NCBI GenBank assembly: GCA_026387965.1
Contig: JAPLKR010000016.1
Location: 1 to 5,528, forward strand
Length of the DNA stretch: 5,528 bases
DNA from: Fusobacteriota bacterium
GTDB taxonomy: Bacteria > Fusobacteriota > Fusobacteriia > JAPLKR01
Reading direction: 5' to 3'
Shown: positions 1 to 5,528 of the stretch, in pieces
How the letters are laid out: each line of letters starts with the position of its first letter
Numbering within the stretch: position 1 is the first letter of the stretch
The notes under the pieces: model-generated
Database searches by the model: none
What the model was told of the DNA's origin: nothing
What the model saw: only the letters and a program-made list of their open reading frames with translations
Position numbers and translations under genes: made by a program

Positions 1-314
1 TTTGGTTTAAGTCCCTCAATACTGAAATCTTCTCGAAGCTGAGCTTCTGTCTCTACCCAATACTCACTATTTGAATCGAGTGAACCAATATGTCCATATC
101 TGTGCTCAAAATAGCGGCAATCAGCTTTGAGTTAAACATAATTATATAAATTCACTCGATAATACACTGTCAATGCCCCTTGTAATCTAGGATCTAAATT
201 TTCATAACTCTTATCACCAATTCCAAGGAATCGTGCTCCTTGACTCTGAAGTACCATGGCAAAGTATTTAAATTTAGTCGAAAAATATGCTGATAGATAA
301 ATAACATTTTTCAT
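1..314 (-). pseudogene. ATP-grasp / carbamoyl-phosphate-synthase-like protein, N-terminal part, interrupted by in-frame stop
   Basis: The frame opens with ATG at 314-312, behind a weak GGA Shine-Dalgarno at 323-321, and begins MKNVIYLSAYFSTKFKYF. A conserved-looking stretch GARFLGIGDKSYENLDPRLQG follows at about residues 27-46, then YYRVNLYNY. This is how I remember the N-terminal domain of a widespread uncharacterised ATP-grasp family. A TAA at 134-132 ends the first 60 codons, but the same frame then stays open for 43 codons to the window edge. That part includes CRYFEHRYGHIGSLDSN and EYWVETEAQLREDF, which also look like the family. The stop falls where I would expect an acidic residue (NYDEL-like, here NYV-stop-L), so a GAA-to-TAA change is the simplest explanation. 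The catalytic ATP-grasp domain would lie beyond the edge. The gene starts 62 bp after pyrG with no terminator between, so co-transcription is likely. The family call comes from memory of the sequence pattern; the interruption is seen directly. Confidence 0.72.
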
Positions 315-376
315 GATTTTTCCAAGTTCTTAATAAACTTTTCTCTCTTTAGTCGTGTAAGCTGTGGCTAAAAAAC

Positions 377-1981
<1,605 letters not shown>

Positions 1982-2006
1982 TCACATATTTAATTTTTAA
2001 AAAATA

Positions 2007-2038
2007 AAAAAAGACGAAAAAAAAAAATCGTCTTTTTT
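2007..2038 (-). terminator. Rho-independent terminator after fba (or pyrG leader attenuator)
   Basis: An 11-bp perfect stem, AAAAAAGACGA (2038-2028 on the minus strand) with TCGTCTTTTTT (2017-2007), encloses a ten-base T loop. On the minus strand it runs into a further T-rich tract (T, A, then six T down to about 1999), the classic intrinsic-terminator layout. The hairpin is symmetric enough to work on either strand, but no plus-strand gene converges here. It lies after the fba stop and before the pyrG Shine-Dalgarno. It therefore either ends fba transcripts or, if a pyrG promoter lies upstream of it, acts as an attenuator in the pyrG leader. Confidence 0.75.
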
Positions 2039-2049
2039 ATTTTATTTTA

Positions 2050-2067
2050 AGAGGGGTTACCCCCTCT
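2050..2067 (-). terminator. GC-rich hairpin just after the fba stop codon
   Basis: A perfect 7-bp stem, AGAGGGG with CCCCTCT, is closed by the tetraloop GTAA, which fits the stable GNRA class. It begins four bases after the fba stop codon and is 11 bp upstream of the U-tailed hairpin at 2007-2038. The sequence following it is A-rich, so alone it is not a typical intrinsic terminator. It may be the first half of a tandem terminator, an mRNA 3'-end stabiliser, or part of a pyrG leader. The hairpin is clear; the role is inferred. Confidence 0.5.
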
Positions 2068-2071
2068 CTAA

Positions 2072-3049
2072 TTAGTTTCCTCTTTTGTAAGCGTCGATTG
2101 ATCCAAATACATGTTCAATTTTTTCTTTGTACAAATCTTTCATGTATTGTTTAGCAGGTGCTAAATATTTTCTTGGGTCAAATTCACCAGGTTTTTTAGC
2201 AAACATTTCTCTGATTCCTGCAGTGAATGCAAGTCTTCCGTCAGTATCTACGTTGATTTTAGAAACAGCTGATTTAGATGCTTCTCTTAACTGCTCATCA
2301 GAAATTCCTATAGCATCAGCAATTTTCCCACCAAATTCGTTGATCATATGTATAAATTTAGGAGGCACCGAAGATGAACCGTGTAGAACAATTGGAAACC
2401 CTGGAATCTCTTTTTCAATCTCTTTTAAGATGTCAATTCTGATTTTTGGGTCCTCACCAGGTTTGAATTTATGAGCTCCGTGAGATGTTCCAATAGCGAT
2501 AGCAAGTGAATCAATTCCAGTTCCTTTTAAGAATTCAACGACCTCTTGTGGTTCAGTATATGTATGGTGCTCAGCACTTACATCATCCTCAACTCCAGCT
2601 AGAACTCCAAGCTCGCCTTCAACACTTACATTAAATTTATGAGCGTATTCAACTACTTCTTTTGATACTTTGATATTCTCTGCGAAATCATAATGAGATC
2701 CATCGATCATAACTGAAGAGAATCCTAAGTCGATACATTTTTTAACTGCTGCGATATCAGGACCATGATCTAAGTGAAGTGCTACAGGAATATCACTCCC
2801 TTTTGATCTTGCGTAATCTACTGCTGCTTTTGCGATATTTGGAATATAACTATCACCGATATATTTCAAAGCTCCTGTTGAAACTTGAAGAATCACTGGT
2901 GACCCCATCTCAACGCAGGCTTCCATAATTCCTTGTAATTGCTCCATGTTGTTGAAGTTAAACGCAGGTACTGAATACCCTTTTTTGTTTGCTTTTGCAA
3001 ACATCTCTTTAGTGTTTGAAAGTCCTAAATCTTTATAATTGATTGCCAT
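2072..3049 (-). CDS. fba: class II fructose-1,6-bisphosphate aldolase
   Basis: This is the zinc-dependent aldolase of glycolysis and gluconeogenesis. It reversibly cleaves fructose-1,6-bisphosphate to glyceraldehyde-3-phosphate and dihydroxyacetone phosphate in the cytoplasm. The 325-residue TIM barrel has LHLDHG at 91-96 (catalytic Asp94, zinc ligand His95). The class II signature VEGELGVLAGVE is at 143-154, GTSHGAH at 187-193 (zinc ligand His190) and VLHGSSSVP at 221-229 (zinc ligand His223). The phosphate-binding segment NVDTDGRLAFT (266-276) and a C-terminal extension, PGEFDPRKYLAPAK (287-300), are typical of the longer ketose-bisphosphate aldolase branch. All key residues are present. 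The ATG is preceded by AAGGAAG at close spacing. A promoter at 3100-3128 gives a leader of roughly 45 nt, and tandem hairpins follow the stop, so this may be a one-gene unit. Tagatose-bisphosphate aldolase is a related alternative, but the overall similarity and housekeeping context favour Fba. Confidence 0.95.
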   Translation of the reverse strand: MAINYKDLGLSNTKEMFAKANKKGYSVPAFNFNNMEQLQGIMEACVEMGSPVILQVSTGALKYIGDSYIPNIAKAAVDYARSKGSDIPVALHLDHGPDIAAVKKCIDLGFSSVMIDGSHYDFAENIKVSKEVVEYAHKFNVSVEGELGVLAGVEDDVSAEHHTYTEPQEVVEFLKGTGIDSLAIAIGTSHGAHKFKPGEDPKIRIDILKEIEKEIPGFPIVLHGSSSVPPKFIHMINEFGGKIADAIGISDEQLREASKSAVSKINVDTDGRLAFTAGIREMFAKKPGEFDPRKYLAPAKQYMKDLYKEKIEHVFGSIDAYKRGN

Positions 3050-3099
3050 TATACTTCCTTTCTAAATCTTTATATTTTAATTTTGTGCTTAACACATAT

Positions 3100-3128
3100 A
3101 TTATATCAAATCACTTAAACTTAGTAAA
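3100..3128 (-). promoter_or_regulatory. extended -10 promoter of fba
   Basis: On the minus strand the -10 box is a perfect TATAAT (3105-3100), preceded by TGA to give the extended form TGATATAAT (3108-3100). A 17-bp spacer separates it from TTTACT (3128-3123), a 4-of-6 match to the -35 consensus. Transcription would start near 3093, about 45 nt before the fba ATG. The same TTTGATATAAT block occurs in the promoter of the DUF2344 gene. Confidence 0.75.
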
Positions 3129-3149
3129 GCGTTCTTTATAATTATTTTG

Positions 3150-3208
3150 GGTTCTGTTTTTTAAAATTTACTATTAAAAAATATTTGAATTTTAATTCCA
3201 GCAGAACC
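3150..3208. repeat. interrupted inverted repeat in the serS-fba gap
   Basis: Outer arms GGTTCTG (3150-3156) and CAGAACC (3202-3208) are perfectly complementary. Nested inside them, TTAAAATT (3161-3168) pairs with AATTTTAA (3188-3195). In the RNA this would be a long hairpin with an asymmetric internal loop. It lies 17 bases beyond the serS stop on the minus strand, where a terminator would be expected, but no U tract follows the outer stem. The inner AT arms could arise by chance in such AT-rich DNA. The function is unknown; a weak terminator or 3'-end structure is possible. Confidence 0.4.
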
Positions 3209-3224
3209 ACTCTTTAACATTGCG

Positions 3225-4385
3225 TTATTTTTTCAAAATTTCAGTAATTAGTGCATGAACAAACTGAATTTTTCCTACTGCGTCTCTAAAACGTATCGAA
3301 CAACGTCTCGCTTGAAACTCCTCGGTATTTGAACAAGATGAGATCTCGCGGTAGCAATTTTGGCTTGGAAGCCACACTTCTATATCATACGTTTTAGAAC
3401 TTCCAAATCCGATATCACCTGAACAAAGTTGAACCACTCTATAAGGAATTTTTAAAAGTTGTAAAATCTTTTCAGAATTAGCAAGTAGTTTATCTAACTC
3501 TTCATAAGAACTCTCTGGAGTGGTTAGTTTTACCAGTTCAACTTTATCAAATTGATGAAGTCTAATAAGACCTTTAAGGTCTCTTCCATAACTTCCCGCT
3601 TCTCGTCTAAAACACGGAGTGTATGCTGTCATATTATACGGAAGTTCACTTGATTTTAAAATCTCCTTTGAACGATAATTTACTAAAGTTACCTCTGCCG
3701 TTGGAATTAAAAACATATCATCTGTTGTTTTATATAAATCCTCTTCAAATTTTGGCAGTTGACCTGACCCTGTCATAGTTTCGCGTGTTACCATAAACGG
3801 TGGACTTATCTCTTGGTACCCATGTTCCGTTGTATGAAGATTTAACATAAAATTAATAAGGGCACGCTCTAATTTAGCCCCTTCATTTTTGAAAAGCGCA
3901 AAACGTGAACCAGAAAGTTTTACCGCTCTTTCAAAATCCACAATATCTAAATTTTCTGCTAAATCAAAATGTGCTTTAGGCTCAAATGAAAAAGTCTTTG
4001 GTGTGCCAAAGCGACTTACTTCTACATTGTCTACATCATTTTTCCCAATGGGAGTAGAAGTATGAAGAATATTCGGCATCGTCATAATCTCTGCGGTTAT
4101 TTCGGCTTCAAGTGCCATCGCTTCATCATCGAGTTTTTTGATATCATCATTCATTCCCGCAAGTTCAGACATGATAGTATCACAACTTTTGCCTTCACGT
4201 TTAAGTAGTCCTATTTCTTTTGATTTAGTATTTTTAAAATTCTTTAGCTCTTCAACTTTTTGAATTACCACACGTTTTTTTTCATCAAGTGAAATCAAAG
4301 CTTCTAAATCCGCTTTAAATCCTCTTTTTTCATAGTCGCTTTTTACTCTTTCGAGATTGCTTCTAATAAATTTTATATCTAACAT
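3225..4385 (-). CDS. serS: seryl-tRNA synthetase, C-terminally truncated (motif 3 missing)
   Basis: SerRS charges tRNA-Ser with serine through a seryl-adenylate. Residues 1 to about 105 form the N-terminal arm, with a long charged helical hairpin (about 30-100) that grips the tRNA. The class II catalytic core follows, with DFERAVKLSGSRF (150-162), the serine-binding loop PTAEV (228-232), and motif 2 CFRREAGSYGRDLKGL (258-273, Arg260 and Glu262). HQFDKVE (277-283) and YREISSCSN (345-353) follow. The protein ends ...QFVHAL-ITEILKK at 386, whereas bacterial SerRS is usually 420-430 residues and continues after HAL/HTL into motif 3 (NGSGLAVGR-like). Motif 3 carries an arginine needed for ATP binding. 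That motif and the tail are absent in frame and not convincingly present in other frames downstream. As read, the product should be inactive or severely impaired. The ATG sits four bases after AAGGAGG, which overlaps the stop codon of the upstream DUF2344 gene, implying translational coupling. A deletion, a redundant second serS or an assembly error could explain it. Confidence 0.93.
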   Translation of the reverse strand: MLDIKFIRSNLERVKSDYEKRGFKADLEALISLDEKKRVVIQKVEELKNFKNTKSKEIGLLKREGKSCDTIMSELAGMNDDIKKLDDEAMALEAEITAEIMTMPNILHTSTPIGKNDVDNVEVSRFGTPKTFSFEPKAHFDLAENLDIVDFERAVKLSGSRFALFKNEGAKLERALINFMLNLHTTEHGYQEISPPFMVTRETMTGSGQLPKFEEDLYKTTDDMFLIPTAEVTLVNYRSKEILKSSELPYNMTAYTPCFRREAGSYGRDLKGLIRLHQFDKVELVKLTTPESSYEELDKLLANSEKILQLLKIPYRVVQLCSGDIGFGSSKTYDIEVWLPSQNCYREISSCSNTEEFQARRCSIRFRDAVGKIQFVHALITEILKK

Positions 4386-4394
4386 CCATCCTCC

Positions 4395-4970
4395 TTAATT
4401 TTCACTATACCCAATACGTTTTACCTCTACGCCTTCAGGAAAATGCTGACGCAAGTAATTCATTGGACTTGAGAGATTCATCAATAGTTTGATTTTTTCA
4501 GGATAAATTTCATACTTTACGATACTTTCTCTCATATCTTTATATGCTTCTTTTTGTTCAAAAACTAAAGGCTCTCCACTCTCTAATCTTGATTCGAACT
4601 GCTCTTTTATCTCTGAATTTATAAAAATCATCTCATAAATAGGCGTAGTATACTTAGAGGATAGTTTATCCCCTGTTCCTAAAATTTCATACGATACAAT
4701 TTTAAAACCTTCGACCACATTCGAGTTAAGCATTGTTTCTAATGCCTGACTTTTACACTCTTGAATATCTACATCTATGGGTTCGTTATATAAATTCATC
4801 CCAAAGGGAGCAGCTGGGCCAAGCGAAAGTTTCGCTCTTTTATGAAATCCTTGTGTTGTCTCAAAAACAATTCCACAACGTCTTAAATAACGCTCAATAA
4901 ACTTCATAAATTCCAAATGAGAGATAAATCTCATTTTACCTTCTTTATTAAACTTTAAACGAACTCTCAA
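4395..4970 (-). CDS. TIGR03936/DUF2344 radical-SAM-linked protein
   Basis: The 191-residue soluble protein begins MRVRLKFNKEGKMRFISHLE. It has the hallmark helix RFISHLEFMKFIERYLRRCG (14-33) and the GFHKRAKLSLGPAAPFGM segment (41-58), typical of the TIGR03936/DUF2344 family. In many bacteria this family is fused to, or encoded next to, a B12-binding-type radical SAM protein, often close to RNase G and rplU genes; its biochemical role is not established. No radical SAM CxxxCxxC cluster is present here and no such gene precedes it, so this is a stand-alone copy. The start is TTG at 4970. GAAGGAG lies six bases upstream, and the family N-terminus begins exactly there, whereas the next ATG (residue 13) would cut into the conserved domain. 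serS begins nine bases after its stop codon, so the two are almost surely co-transcribed from the promoter at 5003-5031. Confidence 0.85.
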   Translation of the reverse strand: MRVRLKFNKEGKMRFISHLEFMKFIERYLRRCGIVFETTQGFHKRAKLSLGPAAPFGMNLYNEPIDVDIQECKSQALETMLNSNVVEGFKIVSYEILGTGDKLSSKYTTPIYEMIFINSEIKEQFESRLESGEPLVFEQKEAYKDMRESIVKYEIYPEKIKLLMNLSSPMNYLRQHFPEGVEVKRIGYSEN

Positions 4971-4976
4971 GGTAGA

Positions 4977-4983
4977 CTCCTTC
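4977..4983 (-). promoter_or_regulatory. Shine-Dalgarno that fixes a TTG start
   Basis: GAAGGAG on the minus strand is separated by six bases from the TTG at 4970-4968. No ATG or GTG in frame lies at a suitable distance. Together with the conserved N-terminus this supports TTG as the real initiation codon of the DUF2344 gene. Confidence 0.8.
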
Positions 4984-5002
4984 TATTACTATTCTATCTT
5001 AA

Positions 5003-5031
5003 ATTATATCAAACTTTTGATAACTTTTCAA
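5003..5031 (-). promoter_or_regulatory. strong promoter of the DUF2344-serS unit
   Basis: On the minus strand TTGAAA (5031-5026, 5 of 6 match) is followed by a 17-bp spacer and a perfect TATAAT (5008-5003). The upstream TG makes the -10 extended (TGATATAAT). The start would fall near 4996, giving a leader of about 25 nt that contains the GAAGGAG site. This is the best sigma-70-type promoter in the window. Confidence 0.82.
5007..5022. promoter_or_regulatory. perfect 16-bp palindrome within the promoter spacer (candidate operator)
   Basis: TATCAAA (5007-5013) and TTTGATA (5016-5022) are perfect inverted arms around a 2-bp centre. The element fills most of the region between the -35 and -10 boxes and overlaps the edge of the -10. 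A dimeric repressor bound here would block the polymerase. Part of the symmetry arises from the extended -10 sequence itself, so this may be coincidence. No candidate regulator gene is visible in the window. Confidence 0.4.
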
Positions 5032-5081
5032 TTCTAATATTCACGTTACTTGTTTAGCGATATCACGTCGTCTTATATGAT

Positions 5082-5144
5082 TTACAAAACAATTGTTTAA
5101 TTTTCATTACAAACAAAAAATATAATATAAACTTACAAACAAAC
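5082..5144 (+). repeat. three short direct repeats, TTACAAA(A)CAA, about 25 bp apart
   Basis: Copies start at 5082 (TTACAAAACAA), 5107 (TTACAAACAAAA) and 5133 (TTACAAACAAAC), giving spacings of 25 and 26 bp, near 2.5 helical turns. The first copy overlaps the perfect palindrome AAACAATTGTTT at 5087-5098. The array lies in the non-coding region between the two divergent genes. Short A-rich repeats are easily formed by chance, so a protein-binding array is only a possibility. Confidence 0.3.
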
Positions 5145-5165
5145 ATTATTTATACATGAATTATC

Positions 5166-5194
5166 TAGAAATGACCAAAAATACGCATTATAAT
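5166..5194 (+). promoter_or_regulatory. possible promoter for the plus-strand gene at 5328
   Basis: TAGAAA (5166-5171, 4 of 6 match) and a perfect TATAAT (5189-5194) are separated by 17 bp. It would give an untranslated leader of about 125 nt, near whose start lies the inverted repeat AAATAAT-AGCC-ATTATTT (5208-5225). A second TATAAT at 5121-5126 lacks a reasonable -35. In AT-rich DNA such boxes are frequent, so confidence is modest. Confidence 0.4.
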
Positions 5195-5327
5195 CAGTGT
5201 TTTAGTTAAATAATAGCCATTATTTCTGTGGTTTTCCATTTAATTTAATGTTTAAGGATTCGTATGCTTCTATAAATCTCAAGAAACAGGAGACGATAAA
5301 GTTAATAACATTTAGGTAAGATACCAT

Positions 5328-5528
5328 ATGATAGGTAATTCGAAAAATATATTATTACTGTTTTTTGCATTAACATTATCAATTACAACACTGGTTATAA
5401 CTCCCAATCAAACGTGCAGAAGTTCAATTACTACGAATAAGGAGGCATTTTTTACGCCTGTCACTGACACAAATGTTCAAACAACTCAAATTGCAGTATT
5501 TACCCGCTATTCTTGTTGGATTTTCCCC
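5328..5528 (+). CDS. unidentified protein with N-terminal hydrophobic segment (partial)
   Basis: An open frame of 67 codons begins at ATG 5328 and runs to the window edge without a stop; the frame is closed upstream by TAG at 5313-5315. The N-terminus MIGNSKNILLLFFALTLSIT has one lysine ahead of a hydrophobic run at about residues 8-24. This looks like a signal peptide or membrane anchor. The following sequence (about 25-67) is Thr-rich, with three cysteines or tryptophans of note at Cys30, Cys63 and Trp64. Cys30 is not in a proper lipobox (NQTC precedes it), so lipoprotein processing is doubtful. The Shine-Dalgarno is weak: AGG at 5314-5316 is 11 bases from the ATG. I do not recognise the family. 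An exported or membrane-anchored protein is the cautious reading, and a chance frame is possible. Confidence 0.5.
   Translation, partial: MIGNSKNILLLFFALTLSITTLVITPNQTCRSSITTNKEAFFTPVTDTNVQTTQIAVFTRYSCWIFP

Larger units (their letters stand above)
4971..5327. other. non-coding region between divergent genes
   Basis: This 357-bp AT-rich stretch has no credible gene in any frame. It contains the DUF2344-serS promoter and palindrome at its left end and several short repeats in the middle. To the right are a possible plus-strand promoter, an AT-only inverted repeat (5208-5225), and two Shine-Dalgarno-like sites. One of these (5254-5258) serves only a three-codon frame, ATG CTT CTA TAA, at 5264-5275. 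The other (AGGAG, 5288-5292) has no start codon at usable distance. Confidence 0.6.

Noticed and set aside
2053-2110. Bacillus-type pyrG start at a G-run (reiterative G addition)
   Set aside because: The run of five G on the minus strand is present, but no -10/-35 pair is positioned to start transcription there, so the specific mechanism cannot be claimed.
2127-2474. 115-codon plus-strand open frame antisense to fba
   Set aside because: It is explained by codon bias of the intact fba on the other strand; no domain is recognisable.
5041-5068. Repeated TCACGT at 5041 and 5063
   Set aside because: Two copies of a hexamer 22 bp apart are too short to interpret.
5264-5275. Three-codon frame ATG CTT CTA TAA behind AAGGA
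   Set aside because: Such a minimal frame with correct spacing can arise by chance in AT-rich DNA and nothing links it to leader-peptide control.
5448-5454. Near-perfect AAGGAGG Shine-Dalgarno at 5448-5454
   Set aside because: No ATG, GTG or TTG follows at a usable distance; it encodes Asn-Lys-Glu-Ala within the partial plus-strand frame.

Overview
This is an AT-rich window that reads as ordinary bacterial housekeeping DNA. Four recognisable genes lie on the minus strand, followed by the start of a broken fifth one. Transcribed right to left they are a radical-SAM-linked protein of the TIGR03936/DUF2344 family, seryl-tRNA synthetase (serS), class II fructose-bisphosphate aldolase (fba), CTP synthase (pyrG), and an ATP-grasp-type protein that runs off the left edge. 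Strong AGGAGG-like Shine-Dalgarno sites, TTGAAA/TATAAT promoters with an extended -10, a TTG start and the protein flavours suggest a low-GC anaerobe. Fusobacteriota is my best guess, with a clostridial-type Bacillota lineage as the alternative. No rRNA or taxonomic marker is present to settle this.

Layout. Positions 4971-5327 are a 357-bp non-coding region between divergent transcription units. It holds a strong minus-strand promoter with a perfect palindrome inside its spacer, some AT-rich repeats, and a possible plus-strand promoter. To its right an unidentified plus-strand gene begins at 5328 with a hydrophobic N-terminus and leaves the window. To its left the DUF2344 gene and serS form a tight two-gene unit in which the stop codon overlaps the next Shine-Dalgarno. 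fba has its own extended -10 promoter and ends in tandem hairpins. pyrG follows those hairpins with no obvious promoter of its own, so it is either expressed by read-through or controlled by attenuation. The ATP-grasp gene follows pyrG after 62 bp with no terminator between them.

The genes cover translation (serS), glycolysis (fba) and pyrimidine nucleotide synthesis (pyrG), and do not form one pathway.

I found no novel defence, mobile or biosynthetic system. The two points most worth a second look are gene damage. The ATP-grasp reading frame carries an in-frame TAA, after which family-like sequence resumes in the same frame. The serS product stops exactly where class II synthetase motif 3 should begin, so it lacks part of the ATP site. 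Either the genome is decaying or carries redundant copies, or the assembly contains errors.
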